DNA from: Micrasema longulum
Taxonomy: Eukaryota; Arthropoda; Insecta; Trichoptera; Brachycentridae
Assembly (NCBI GenBank): GCA_022494885.1
Contig: JAGVSM010004868.1
Coordinates: 1 to 64,000 of the forward strand
Length of the DNA: 64,000 nucleotides
Direction: 5' to 3'
Shown: positions 10,949-23,859 of the stretch, in pieces
How the letters are laid out: each line of letters starts with the position of its first letter
How positions within the stretch are numbered: position 1 is the first letter of the stretch
The notes under the pieces: model-generated
Database searches by the model: none
What the model was told of the DNA's origin: nothing
Seen by the model: only the letters and a program-made list of their open reading frames with translations
Position numbers and translations under genes: made by a program

Positions 10949-11187
10949 TATTAACATATCATAACAACAAAAAAGGAGAACGTTTTAGAATTAGTGAAAG
11001 TGGCCACTTTACACACTTTAACATTCACCATTCTGCATGTTTGAAGATCCATTTTTCTTAAACTTGCCTATTTGTTTATTTTTGTGAAGTAAAACCAGCC
11101 AATAACAATTCAAAAGCCCTTTGAATGCCCAGACATTGATATTTTATTATCTAAAATGTTTTCCATTTCTGTTGTCATATATGTTAG
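10949..11187. mobile_element. Foldback repeat family, rearranged copy
   Basis: The left part is in reverse orientation (AGTGGCCACTTTACACAC, ATTCACCATTCTGCA). It switches near 11092 to forward orientation (CCAGCCAATAACA, TAAAATGTTTTCCATTTCTG). The two ends are therefore inverted relative to each other, as in the full copies at 43227-43601 and 44152-44520. Confidence 0.75.
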
Positions 11188-12179
11188 TGATAGGGAACAT
11201 CGGTTTTTTTTTTACAATTTTAAATTAATAAGGGTCTATGAAATACTGCAAGTAAGAAAAAAAATTTTTTTTGTACTTATTAGTAGCATAAAAAATAATT
11301 TTAAATTACCGTAAAAAGGTCCATTGCATTGACCACGTCCCTAATACGTAACGAATTGGTTAATTTTTAACTTTGTTTGTGACCGTTTAAATTTGAAAAA
11401 AACATCGTTATGAACCTTGACGTCACAATTGTCGAGGCAAAACATGTCGTGTTTTGGTAGAGGCATATTTAAAAAAAAAAATATAGATTAAAACATTTCT
11501 CCATAATATTTGTATTGATTTTATATATTTCAGAGAGATCACATATTTTAGAATTCGTAGTATGCGATATTTCGCTATTCCATTTGTTCAAAGTTTTTCA
11601 ATGTAATCCGCATTTAAATAGTGCTAAGGGCACTGAATTATAAGTTATACTAAGTGCAGTATACTTTGATTCATTGTTTCTCAAAAGTAAGAAACTGGTA
11701 AAAAAAATAATTAAATAGTAATTAAAAGTACTTTTTAACCGACGATTTTCCTTAGATAAATTTTGAATATCTTTTATCCGGCGGTACAAAAAATTTAAGA
11801 ACGGTTTAGGCAGACTGTTTCTAAGGCTTAATTTATGTTTATAATTTCCTTTGATACCGTAGAAAATTTGCGGTAAGAAAAATCGAAACTTTTTCGATAT
11901 ACTATGTAAAAGATGTAATGGAAAATGAAATCTATGCAAAAGATAAGGCTCAATAAGTTTAGAAAATCAAAATTCTAATTTAAATATCGCTTAAGTTATC
12001 TTAAACATACTTGGAAACCGTTTAATAGTATACGGTTCATTTTTAAAACGATTTCAGTATATCTAACAATGTACAAATCCGTTTAACCACCAATGAAAAT
12101 TTTAATGGTATGTTGTAAACTCTAAATCAAACACAGAGGCTATGTTTCTTAATTTAATTGTGACAATTGATTTCTTGGG
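11188..12179. other. AT-rich stretch, no gene seen
   Basis: No recognised repeat. A 113-codon minus-strand frame at 11598-11939 is AT-driven and resembles nothing I know. Confidence 0.5.
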
Positions 12180-12700
12180 GCTCGAATTTTGGTAGGGCCG
12201 CGGTGGTGCATATTTTGCTGGAAAATATGTACATATAAAATGCCGTGTAATGCCGCAGTTGCATTCCATCAGCAACACTACCAATAGTCCTACTCCCTAG
12301 CGTCCATGAGTGGTCTCTTTGGCCCCGCGAGCCCTGGGCAATGTGGCCACTGGCATTAACATCAGTGCCATAGCAGATAGGGAGAGGATGAATGGCGAGT
12401 GTCCGGCGCCATAAAACGGGACCCCTCCAGCTAAGGGTAGGTAACGCCGACAGAAAATTCCACCGAAAAAGCCAACAGGAAACCACTTCGGTCAATAATT
12501 CCCAGGATATCACTATGAAGAGAAACAAACAATGGCCCCGAGTCCCGGGCGGGCCTTAAATGGACCAGGGGTGCGAAGAATCTCCCGGCTCGACATAGAA
12601 CTATGGAGGAGCTGTTTCGCACTGCTCAGGATAGGGAAGCTTTCTACCAAGTGATCGTCAACGTTGGGGGGACCCGACATGACACGTGAAGAAGAAGAAT
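12180..12700 (+). pseudogene. GC-rich LINE-like remnant
   Basis: This block is clearly GC-richer than its surroundings. Its last part (12602-12690) reads ELFRTAQDREAFYQ in frame, ends in a stop, and is followed by an AGAAGAAGAA tail. The AQDR-type ending and tail are those of non-LTR retrotransposon ORF ends such as the one at 47520-47940. The upstream 400 bases are rearranged or unrecognised. It could instead be an unrelated GC-rich segment. Confidence 0.4.
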
Positions 12701-13924
12701 TGATTAGCCTTTTGTGGTCATTTTAAAACAATGTTTAAAACGTATCATGCATGGCTAGAATTGACATATGTTTCTAGGGATATTCTGGGATGGGGAGATG
12801 TATTCACAGAAAAGTCAATTATTAAAAATATAACACAAATGTTTTTCGTTCATTTATGTGGTGCTTTTTCCGAAAAAAGTATTTGCTTGCCATATTTTTA
12901 CTGCAATATTGATTATATAGTCCCGTGTAGCAGACAATTTTTTTATCGGTCCACTGCATTGGGCCGACATCAGTTATACTACTTTTTCGACCATGGTTTT
13001 ATGAGCTTTTATTTAACTTTACTTTTGACATATCATCTTACCGCCTACAAATAATGTTACTAATTTTTGATACATTATATATTTGTTTCATTGTACTTTA
13101 AAAAAAATAATATTTTTATTATTAATAAAACACATAATTCAAAAATTACATATTATACTCCCAGGAGTTATTAGAAACTCATTTGGGACCGTATATAATA
13201 AAAATATTTTTTTTGACAATACATAATATCATACAGTTTAATACATCCGAAATAAAAAGAAAATATTATTGAAAAAAAAACATAAAACACCATCTTATAT
13301 AAACTACATTAATAATTATCAATATCAAAAAGATTTAAGAAATATTTTTTTAATTGCGACACTTCTGGATTTTTTATTCAGTTTTTCGTGTCTTACCTCA
13401 TCAGGCAGTTTATTTTATTCGAAATGGCCAATATTTTCCAAGGACCTACTGCCAAACTTTGTTGAGCGATACTTAGACACATCAAGACTCCTTGAATAAC
13501 GCGTATTGTAATTATGAATATTATGACCAAATGTGTAATTTAAATTTGAGTGAGCAGAAAAGTTGAATTCTGGATGAAAAATAAGTATCTTATTTTACTT
13601 CTCATTCTTCCAACTATCTCTATGCAAAAAATAATGTCAATCGGTCGCTCCGTTGAGACGTGAAGAAAACACAAACAAACAAACACACTTTCGCATTTAT
13701 AATATAATTAGTATGGATTAATTCATATTTTTTTTGCATAACATAATCTGTCCTAATTGAAGTCACTCGTTGGAGGTTTTCTTTTTTATTTGAAAATACA
13801 CTTAAAAAACGTAATATACGGAGAGAAATTAAAAAAAAATCAAACATTTAAAAACACTATGCATAAATGTATATTTAAAATTATATTTTTAATTGTTTTA
13901 AATATGGGAATGGTGATGACTTAC
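12701..13924. other. Intronic-type AT-rich sequence downstream of the tomosyn exon
   Basis: Lies on the 3' side of the minus-strand exon and begins (at its right end) with the donor GTAAGT. No further exon of the gene is visible here. Confidence 0.5.
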
Positions 13925-14102
13925 TTCTCTCTCTGGAACTTAAGCGTGTGCACCACTTGCGGAGACTTCTGCCGGAAGTTCCAGAGGTGGAGTGAGTCGT
14001 CTGCCGTGGCCGTGACCAGCGCGCCCTCGTTGACCAGGAACTGCACGTGCGTCACGCCTGCCTCGCTCTCGTGCCGCACGTGCGCGTCTACCCCTGGCCT
14101 CC
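13925..14102 (-). CDS. tomosyn: Tomosyn (syntaxin-binding protein 5) internal exon, N-terminal WD40 repeat part
   Basis: A 178-base exon reading in one frame without stops. It carries the conserved blocks RPGVDAHVRHESEAG, FLVNEGALVTATADDSLHLW and NFRQKSPQVVHTLKFQRE. These match the second-repeat region of the tomosyn/STXBP5 beta-propeller, roughly residue 90-150 of a protein of over 1100 residues. Splice signals fit: acceptor TCTAG just before 14102 and donor GTAAGT at 13924-13919. A codon is split at each end (GG at the start, AA at the end), and the split glycine at the acceptor agrees with the family. The exon is far GC-richer than the flanks, as expected for selected coding sequence. Tomosyn is a cytosolic SNARE regulator that binds syntaxin and limits vesicle priming. 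Neither neighbouring exon is seen, so both flanking introns are long. Upstream exons lie at higher coordinates. Confidence 0.93.
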
Positions 14103-14756
14103 CTAGACTGCGATTCTTGGTTAAGGAAAACTTTATGTTTTTTGATACTATCGCACTAAACACATTTACATCATTTATTTACTAAGCATATTTGAAAAAT
14201 TATATTTCGTCAATATCTGACAATATATTTTTTTAAATCCCTAGAGAGGAAAATTTAGTATTTGCCTGAAAACATTTAAAAACTCTAAAAAAAATTTTTA
14301 CAGCTTCGTCTCTGTTGTGATATTTGTCCATCAAAATATTTGATTTATTTAAAACCTTTGCAAAAACAATAGACATAAACCGAATAGCCTGATACTTTAC
14401 GGATCTGGGCTTAGAGGGAGATTTAACAATATGTAAACTCTCGCCTTCCACACAGTAGCCAGGTTCTTTATAGACCTGGGCTAGGAGGGCGAGAACTATT
14501 CACGGAGACCCATCACAATAGATCTTCGCAGGTTGCAGTGACGTCAGGAGCTTGCATAGAACTGACCCTAGACAACTAAAAATAAGAATAGTGTATTTTA
14601 TCAAGAAAGACAGATTTAAAAAAAGAAAGAATAACTCTCTATATAAAAACTTGTCAGCGGGTGGAAAAGAGGGGATATAGAAGGAGGTCATTAAAAGTAC
14701 ACCACAAAACTCGGGCCTATTAAGAAAAAATCTTTCGTGGTTTTTTTTCTTGCAAC
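14103..14756. other. Intronic-type sequence upstream of the tomosyn exon
   Basis: No exon or repeat recognised. A slightly GC-richer patch lies at 14455-14570. Confidence 0.45.
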
Positions 14757-14816
14757 TGGGGGGAATCCAACCCGCGACGCCAGTTTCACAGTTGGCCGAC
14801 TAACCGATTAACTAAA
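14757..14816 (-). mobile_element. tRNA-like SINE head (fragment)
   Basis: The minus strand reads AATCGGTTAGTCGGCC (A-box region) and then GCGGGTTGGATTCCC (B box) at tRNA-like spacing. There is no clean acceptor stem, so it is a SINE scrap and not a functional tRNA. Confidence 0.5.
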
Positions 14817-16348
14817 CAAAAATGAAATTCTTTCTATGCTGTGTAATTCTGTTATTGAAGATGTATTCATGTAGAATTGGATGAACAAATACTTGCAAAT
14901 GAAATGTTTTTTTTAAGCATCGGTTTTTAAAAAAAATAACTTAACAAATTAAAATAAAAACGAAGAGTTTTTCATAAATTATTTTTAGATAATAGAAAAG
15001 GGATATACTCAATATTTGGGATACTTTAGTAACTGAATAAAACGTAATAACTAAAGAATTTAATTGACTATCATTGAACAGATCTCAATTTTCATAAAAT
15101 TTAATTGAACTTTATTACTATTATGTCAAAGTTAAAAATACGTAGTCTTAATGTTTAGGATTGCACACAAAATTCTGGCTCAGGTTTATGATCAAAGAAG
15201 AGCAAAATTTAATATAAAAAGCCACCTCACTAAATCTCTTAAGATGACACTGGATAAAATATGTCAACAGACAGGTAAATAAGCGCTACATGCACGATTA
15301 TAGGATTTATCTTTTGGTAACTTATGTGTCGTAGTTACGAAATTAAAAAAAATAATGATAAAAATAATCCAATAAAACGTTACAAAACATACATTCATAA
15401 AATTTCTATACTGTAAATAGGCCATTATGATACAAGTAAATACAGTTTTTGATACTATTCGTGTTTGCAATATGGTCATGAGGATGAACAACAATATCCG
15501 ACAGAGGCCCTCCATATAATTTGCTAAATTAACAGAGAAAGTCGTAGAGTAAAATTGAATGAAAATCACGCTATATTAACATTTTAAAATGGTAATTTGT
15601 TTATTGACAAAAAACATTGCTTTTTTTGTATTTGTGAAACCGATAGAATGCCCCACGGTCTTTAAAACGGTTTCAGGTATGTGAAGGAAGTACCTTCTTG
15701 GATTATTTAATGAAAATACTATTTAGTACACGAAGAATACAGTTAAAATTAACTTTCCAATGAATAAATTAAAAAAAAACAAAAATTATTACTTAAACCG
15801 AGAACAATGTTTTGAGGAAATGTCAGAAATAAAATAATACTCATAAATCCATGTGAAACAGAAATGAACAATAGATTTTTAAAATTGAAATGTTTTGTGC
15901 TGAATTCTAGAGAGAAATTTCAAAAAAATAACGCACTAATTTATTACTACTCAAATTGAAAACAAAAGAGTATTAAAAACCCATTTAAGCGTCTTCTTAA
16001 GCCGAAAAGCTCATATATTTTGTAACTCGTCTTAATCTTTCATTTATAGTCTGTCAGTTTCCGAAAGAAAATACTTCCTTAAGCCTCACAATTTGGATTA
16101 AGATTAATATAAAGTAACTACTAAGACTTGCCAAAGAGGCGCAGCGGTGAAGATAAAAACTACTTTCAAAACATTTAAAGAGTTTTTCCCTAAAGTTAAA
16201 AAACCTCTAAATATGTATAACAAACGAGATACGAGTATTTTAATAAATTAACGATATATTTTGGTTGACTATGATCAATTAGGACAGTAAAAAAACGAAC
16301 CGAATATGTACTTACTGTTAATTTTTTGATCATGATTGATATAATTCT
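14817..16348. other. AT-rich stretch, no gene seen
   Basis: Only chance frames. No repeat match noticed. Confidence 0.5.
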
Positions 16349-16722
16349 AACATATTATAACAGAGATGAAGAATATTAAAGATAATGTAATATAGAAGTC
16401 TAGGCATCTTCAGGGCTTATTACGTGAGATTCACCCGCATAAATAAAGGTTGCAGCTCTTTAACTTCACAAACATAAACAAATGAAAGAATTGAAGGAAT
16501 ATAGATGTCAAATATGGGCAGAATGGTGAATGTTACACAGTGTGTTAAATGGCCACTGAAACCAGCCAATGACAGGTCATAAGCCCTGTAGATGCCTAGA
16601 CTTCTCTATTACCTTCTCTTAAATGTTCCTTATCTCTGTTGTAATATATTAGTGTTAACAGCTCCCCAGGGAGTTGAATCCAGTCCTTGTCTACAAAAAT
16701 TTGGACAAACTCAAAATATTGT
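16349..16722 (+). mobile_element. Foldback repeat family copy plus half hairpin module
   Basis: The left end (AACATATTATAACAGAGATG) is mirrored by the right end (ATCTCTGTTGTAATATATT, ending near 16652). In between lie the family blocks TTAACTTCACAAACAT and GGCAGAATGGTGAATG. Bases 16654-16722 add one arm of the hairpin module (GGACAAACTCAAAATATTG). The left arm is shortened relative to the right. Confidence 0.85.
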
Positions 16723-19189
16723 TTATATAATTCTATCTTATGAACTTTTCCCTTTTAAATCTATTTGATTGTAAAAAAATAACATTTTAAATGCGCGTCT
16801 TAAAACATACTTTTTGTCTTATACTTAATTTCAATAATAAAGTCTTAGTTTATCTTATTTTATTTTATTTTATCTCTAATTCAATTTTTTTCATACATAT
16901 TTATACTTTCGACACTCGTGCAATAGTATTTACACACATGTCCACCTTCATTCCAATATAACACCAACTCACCCGACCTCTCATACACTTACACTCACAC
17001 AAAAACACTAGTATGTATTGAACGTATTTCTGTGGATATCTGTCATTGGTTTTATTCTCTGTATATATATTTTTTTAAATGAATCACTGTTGATATCCCA
17101 ATAAATAAAATAAAAGCAAATATAAAAAAAATATTTAAAAAATTTACTTAGGTACAAGGTTTATATTGCTAAAAACTGATTTTCTCCTGCTATTCAGAAG
17201 TTTCCATTTTCTCTTTCAGAACTCGGATTTAAGCGTAATACTGATAACCTTACCTGGAACAAATGATTGAGATATGCAGCATTTACTTTAAAAATGACGC
17301 TTATGTAATATCGGGTGCGGATACGGGTTTGATGATGATAATTATTTACTTATATCATTGTTTTATGACTAATATTTTTTAGTTTAGAAGCCTCAAAAGA
17401 AATAAAAAATTATGATTGAAAAGAAATATAATTTTTTTAAATAACGCATTATTTACAAAAACGAGGTGGTTACATGCGTAATAAGAAAATGAAAAGGTTC
17501 ACTATGAAAAAGAAAGTAGTAAATGATAATCATTTTACGATTTTTTGACATTCAAAAAGTGTTTCAAGGTATACATTTTACCAGGAAATGTTATAAAAAG
17601 CTTTAATGTAGCACATTACAATATTTTATATTTTCCAGTTTGCGCTTTACAGTACTGAGGGCGAGTGGCAGTATTTTTTCAGTAATATGCGGTGGAGTGG
17701 AATTAAAGGTAACGTCACGTCCCATGGCCGCCATTTTGAATCGTGGTCGGGGGTAGTTAGTTTGTTAACAACAAGGACCAAGTATGACAAAGTTGAGAAA
17801 CTTCGGAACCCGCACAATTTACAAGTAGAGGTGTGCGGTCAGAGCGTAAACGTTACTGACCAAAAAACCAGTAAATACGTTGTAATATACACAACGAAAT
17901 ACGAAAGTGTGTCTCTTTGGTAAAGGTATACAAAAATCATCAAATATTTATCATTTTTAGGCTAAGAATTCTTGTACATTTCCATATTTACTTAAAAAGG
18001 TATTTTCACAAGACAGCAATAACTTTGGAAATATATGAAATATTTAAGGTGGATTTTTACGATGGTAATGATATAACTAACTGTTTATAAATGGAATATT
18101 AATAGAATCGAGAGTGTTAAAAAAAAGTTCTGAAACAAGTAGAATTCAGATTTCATTTGCATTTTCCAAATTATATAGCTTCTTTAAAATTTCATAACTT
18201 TGATTCATCAACACACAGAAGAGATATTTTTGATCAGATCCTGCTTCACAATTTGTAAATCATAAATTTAAATCCACATAACTAATTCACCTACATGTAT
18301 ACCGTGTTTCTCCAGACCAAGAAGAATGTCTGATATTTTTTATATTCGTAATATTAAAACTAATCATAGGAAACATTTAGACATCCCTCGTATATATTTA
18401 ACAAGAATTTTAATAGTCTTGATATATTTAACACTCCATAGAATAGGTACAGAAGAAAACAAATAGGCTTGATTCAGAATAACAGAGAATAGACGTTTCA
18501 AATCGAATGCAATTTTCCACTCCTACTTTCCTTCATTCATCCTACACTACTCCTTATAATTTTTCTCATTTTCCTTTACACTATCTTCTCGTTTTGATCA
18601 TATTTCTGTTGTTTTGATATAAAGTATATTTATTCTTTATATAGTTTAAACCGTCATCGCTTTATTGAATAATTAGTGAAAACATATTATTAGCTGGCAG
18701 GCCCTCCTATGTAGGCATTTTTTATAGTTTTTATTTATAATCATTTAACCTGTATATCTGTTTGTATTCGCAATAAATAAAATAAAATAACTATCAACGC
18801 ATAAAAAACTAGTTCTTATTCGGAATTTCATAATTTTGGGTTTAAAAGCGAGCACATACAAAACGGCTCGAAGTTGGCGTTACGTCACTTTGACATCACA
18901 CGTCATGCCCACCGAGTGCGCTTCTAACAAATATTGCGTACAAGTATGGCGCAGAAACGTAATACGTACTGTTTGTCCCATAAGGACGCGAAACGTATCG
19001 TTTTCAAGTGATTTTAAATATGCGCCACCATTGTAGAAAATTTATTCGACGTCCCGTCGCACGGGCAAAAAAATACCGTTACCATAGTATTATTTTGTAC
19101 ATTGCTTGAAGTGATTTTAGAAAATATGAAAAAGATATTTCATTTTCAAGTGTCAAAAGTCTGTTCTTAGAGTAATAAATAAAAAAAAC
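16723..19189. other. Mixed AT-rich sequence with LINE 3'-UTR-like tracts
   Basis: 16790-17115 and 18500-18786 both end in (AATAAA)-rich tails after CA-rich or T-rich sequence, like 3' untranslated ends of non-LTR elements, but no coding part remains. 17640-17925 is GC-richer and has a 78-codon plus-strand frame matching nothing I know. It contains GGCCGCCATTTTG (17726-17738), which resembles a YY1/Pho site. Confidence 0.35.
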
Positions 19190-19480
19190 TACACCGCTAT
19201 CTTTCAGAGCAACTCTTCAAGAAATTTAATGTTTCGGACGTTAGAAAATTGTATGCTAAAACAATAATAATTGATCATCACAATAATAAAATTGACCATG
19301 TCTTAACAGCACACAATATATTAACTCGTAGTGTGACGTCACAGAAAAACATTGTACCGCGGACGAGAACTTCCTTCGGACAGAGATCTTTTAGCTTTAT
19401 GGCTCCTAGAATTTTTAGTAAGGTTAAGGTAAATTATATTGATATTAGTATTATCCACGACAATTTAAACACTATACAAT
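19190..19480 (+). pseudogene. Non-LTR retrotransposon ORF2 C-terminal tail
   Basis: The frame reads TRSVTSQKNIVPRTRTSFG and then QRSFSFMAPRIF, the conserved end of jockey/CR1-like ORF2 proteins (TRTSFGQRSFSFxAPxxFN). No reverse transcriptase core is present, so it is a 5'-truncated copy. An AT tract follows and leads into the minisatellite at 19501. Confidence 0.65.
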
Positions 19481-19500
19481 ACAAGAAGGATAAAATTTAT

Positions 19501-20021
19501 AAATATATATATATATATATATAAACATATGTATGTGTACGTAAGGGTGTTTATGTATATGTGTGTATTGTGTATATATATATATATGTATATGAATATT
19601 TATGTGGGTATATGTATATGTACATATATGTATGTATATATGCATGTATATGTGCGTGTATGTATGTGTATGAATGTTTATAAGGGTGCACACGTGTGTG
19701 TGCATGTATATGGAAATATATAAATAAACATATATGTTAGTCTGCTGTTCTAATATATATTTATATATATATATATAAACATATGTATGTATGTGTACGT
19801 AAGGGTGTTTATGTGTATGTGTGTATTGTGTATATATATATATGTATATGAATATTTACGTGGGTATATGTATATGTACATATATGTATGTATATGTACA
19901 TATATGTATGTATATATGCATGTATATGTGCGTGTATGTATGTGTATGAATGTTTATAAGGGTGCACACGTGTGTGTGCATGTATATGGAAATATATAAA
20001 TAAACATATATGTTAGTCTGC
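19501..20021. repeat. Duplicated TG/TA-rich minisatellite
   Basis: Two units, about 19501-19745 and 19752-20021, share the same order of TATG/TGTG tracts, a GTACGTAAGGGTG block, a GGGTGCACACGTGTGTG block and a closing ATATGTTAGTCTGC. The second unit has an extra internal TACATATATGTATGTA repeat. Open frames here on both strands are products of the simple repeat. Confidence 0.92.
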
Positions 20022-22162
20022 CTTAGCACGGGTCTTCTCCTACTATGCATAACTTTATAATATACATTTTAAAAAAAACAATAATAAAATAAAATAAAAA
20101 TACAATAGAATTTTGATTCTGACGACATTAGAACTTTTAAATTATATGCTACAAGACAAAGACAAAAAACAATACTTCTACATAAAATCAAAGACAAAAA
20201 TAAATTAAGGACAGCGAACCTATAATTTCAGGCACCCAAACTTTATAATCAATGGGTCATATGCATGGTTTGTTTTTAAAGATATTTTTTTTAATCTACT
20301 ACATAGAATGCTTATTCTTATTTATTTATAAGTTAACGTTTTTAAATAAACACTGAAGTGTACATGTGAAAAACGTCTGGTGATTTATTACTTGTCGGGG
20401 AAAGAATTCTGTCAAGAAAAAGAAAAGGGTTCTAACGCAACGAGGAGAGATACGACCCTGAGGGCCATATAAGAATTTTGGCCATGTCATTTGTCGTTTG
20501 GTACGGAAACTTTGGCGATAGAAACATAATATAGAGATTTATAGAACGACCGCATTGCATGACTTGTTCTCGTATAAACTGGTATTTATGGCAATGTTTT
20601 CGTGATCCAGCCAGGAGTATATTTAAGGGGACGTTTACTTGAGAAATGATATCAGAGACAAATTTAAAATCAACATTTTAAAGCACATCGCACATCCGAT
20701 GAAATAATAATGGAATATTTAAAATTAAAACGGAAAATTTACAGAAAGCCTAAAAACTATAACATTTTGACTTAAAACCATTTTTTTTCCAATGCGTTTT
20801 TTTTCGTCCATCAAAAGAATGCCTATGTGTCATATATATGGGACTTTATAGTGACTCATACATATCCTGAATGGAAGCAATAGATTGTCAAAACTTTGAG
20901 ATAGCTTATAAAGAACTGCTGATACGAACGGATATAAAATCGCTGAGAAACACGGAATTAGTACACGACCTCAAGATTGCACCAGAAAGCAAAATTAACA
21001 CTGGACAATAAATATACACAAGTTGTAACATCTTTAGTTGGTCAGTTTGGACAATCACAGTCAGTTCGGTAAGTCAGTTCCAGCATGTAGTCAAAATGCT
21101 TAGTTAATAACGTACAACGTTTATGCAATTACTTACTCTGTTACTCTAAATGACATATAAAAAACACACGAACTATTAACGTCGTTTTCTTCTGTCAACC
21201 TCTAACTGAGTAGGAGCTCCTATACTTTTCACAAGCATCAATTCCTACATAAAGATAAAAAAATATCTTAAAAAATGCCATTATATTTTTTTAAAAACAT
21301 CTCGATTGTCATAAATAAAATTGTTAAAATATGACACTGTTTGAGAATGCCCACGTTCAAATAAGCGGAAGTGTGTGTCATAAACCCATCAGAAATCGTA
21401 AACCAAGCAATACGATTATTTTTTAGGCGTAAGATGAGAGTTTTTTAAAATAATATATTTTTAATGCTTACCTAAAATTTAGTTTTTTTAGTAATGTGTC
21501 TACTTTTCAGAGGTTTGACATGAAGATTATACTAACCAGGCGAGACATATCTTGACGTGAACTCAAATGATTATATAACCCTAACGGGTTGTTAAAATTA
21601 TAAATCGAGTAGTTAGTAGTAAAAAATTGACAAAAATAAAAATATTGCTGAACAAAGTATTTTGTGGTATTAAGGATGTTTATAAAAATTACACACTTTT
21701 CGTTAGCCGGAAGATCAAATTAAATTCATTCAACGCTTTGTTAAGTAATGCAACGGTTTCAAAAAATAATCCCCTAATCTATAAAAAGGGTACTGGAATG
21801 TTTAAGTAGGCGTTGCAAATATGAAAAGGGTGAACAAAATGACTAATTACCTATTCGAAATGTTACTTCCGGAGTCTAGAGATTAAACGGTACGCTTTGG
21901 TATTTCGTTTGCCATTTATAATTCAGTGCGCCACTTTAAAATAACCAGACAAAGGTTGGCAGGGCGAGGTGGTTAATTAAATATAAACAGAAAAGGGACT
22001 CGTGGAGAAAACACGGAAGAACTGTAAATATTTTCGGAATCGTAACAGGAACATTAAATTAATTAAAATAATTTGTAACATAAACAAGTTTTCTCATAAT
22101 ATTGATGTTTTTTGTTGATATTTCTTGATAAAACTCCATAGTTAATGATTATAATAAAATTT
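20022..22162. other. AT-rich stretch, possible old LINE scrap
   Basis: 20110-20250 can be read as a decayed LINE tail (KIKDKNKLRTANL, then APKLYNQW on the plus strand). The rest shows no gene or repeat that I recognise. Confidence 0.35.
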
Positions 22163-22595
22163 TATCAATGAAACATCTCGGTTTAGTTTTACTTTTTATT
22201 ATTTTGACCAACGAGCGCTTACGCCTAAGTAGGCATCTTTAAAGCTGTCCTGTCAAAGGCTGCCCTGTCAAAAATCAAGTATTGTGCTAACTTTATCTGT
22301 TAAAATGTGTATTTCTCACTCTGTTGTATTTCGCCATGTGTTCTTTTCCCACCTTTTAAATAATAAAAGCTTAATCCCAATTTCGGTCCAAAAACTCCCA
22401 AAAATGAACTGTTTAGCAAACTAGTTATAAATATTTATGTTTCTGTTCTCTGTTATCTCCAAAATATGTTAAGAATAGTATAAAAACTGTAAATGTTGTA
22501 AACAATTCACCAGTCTTGAAGATGCCTACTTAGGCGAAAGCGCTCGTTGGTCAAAATAATAAAAAGTAAAACTAAACCGAGAAGTTTCATTGATA
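22163..22595. mobile_element. MITE with 76-base inverted arms
   Basis: Arms 22163-22238 and 22520-22595 are inverted copies differing at 2 of 76 positions, including the block GACCAACGAGCGCTT. The about 280-base interior has no open frame. The very high arm identity points to recent insertion or arm conversion. The superfamily is not determined. Confidence 0.88.
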
Positions 22596-23859
22596 AGTAT
22601 ATTTATAATTGTACCATAATCAATAAGTTTTCTAATTATTTATTTATTAAGCAACACTCGTATTAACCACCTGAAAGGCTGTCATATAATATTACAATTG
22701 ATTTAGAGTACAAACGTTTTAAAATAAAATGCAAGAATATTGCAGTGATCAACTCGTTAAAAGACGGCACTCGAAAGAAAATACGAACAGGAAAATTAAA
22801 TTGAATTAAAATTCAGTTTATGAGCGCATAGCTCATGGGAACAGAATTAATCAAGCTTCAAACAATACGCAAAACAGCATTTCCATCGGTGCTGCAGAAG
22901 TTGAAGGAGTTTAAGAGATCATAAACAATTAATATGATGAAAATTTATATAATTTTAAGTGTATACAAGACCTTCGGGCAGTTTTTTGTCATTTTCGTTC
23001 GGCTACGAGAAATATTTATTGTGCGTGCATGCGTATTTATGTATTTTTACAGAGAAACATCCGATTTGAAAATAATCCTCGAGAATTTCTTATCTTTGCC
23101 TAAAGGAATACAGAAAAAGTTGACTCCTGACTGGCGGAGATACAAGTAAAAAGCAGATAATAGAGCAGAGCGCGAAAATGGTGTAATTATTATCCCCGCT
23201 CTGAAAAGGAGAAATAAAGCCCTTGACAGCGGAACAAAGGTGGTATTAAAAAGAGCCACAAAACATGGAGCTTTATAAACAGAACCTGGGTATACTATAC
23301 TAGTAGGAGAACCACTCAAATTAGTCATTGAAGCGATGCTGTGGCGTAGCAGTTCCCGAGATAAGCGTAGTAGTTTCGAGAATATATTTATCATTATTAA
23401 GATGTCGTCAAGCAAAACAAAGCGCAAATTCTCAACTCAATTAACAATTAAATCAAGGACTCAACATAAATAAATAAAATATATTTTTATTTGACTTTAA
23501 AGGTGGTTAAGTTAATTTATTTTTCCAACTAAAGCGTATTTTTATTTTATTTTATTTGGGAAATCAACAGTTCTGCATACATTTTTATAGATAACAAACA
23601 AATATAGTGTATAAACTCAGAACTAGTAACAGATTTCCACTGAGGTTACAAAGTTAGTAAAGAAAATATATTACATATTAAATAAATACACATAAGTTTA
23701 TGCATATAAAAATGTTATTTTCATGGACTCTTTTTTTTTATTTTTAAAAACAATAAGTTGTTGTAAATTGGGGGGGATTAGGACAAGGATGCTTGAAGAA
23801 AGAATAAGAAGAGGAAGGGAGATGTACATATTTATATGAGGAATGATTTATAATATACC
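22596..23859. other. No gene recognised
   Basis: A 126-codon minus-strand frame (23047-23427) has no motif I recognise and is probably chance. Sequence at 22730-22930 looks non-repetitive. Confidence 0.4.

Noticed and set aside
12154..12528. 124-codon minus-strand frame in GC-rich sequence
   Set aside because: No family match; composition follows the GC-rich repeat remnant and the plus strand gives the more LINE-like ending.
19472..20050. Several 64-77-codon frames rich in Tyr, Val, Met, His and Ile
   Set aside because: They are translations of the TG/TA minisatellite, repeated in both units and on both strands.
23047..23427. 126-codon minus-strand frame as a possible gene
   Set aside because: No motif, no splice or promoter context, and hydrophobic AT-driven composition typical of chance frames in this window.
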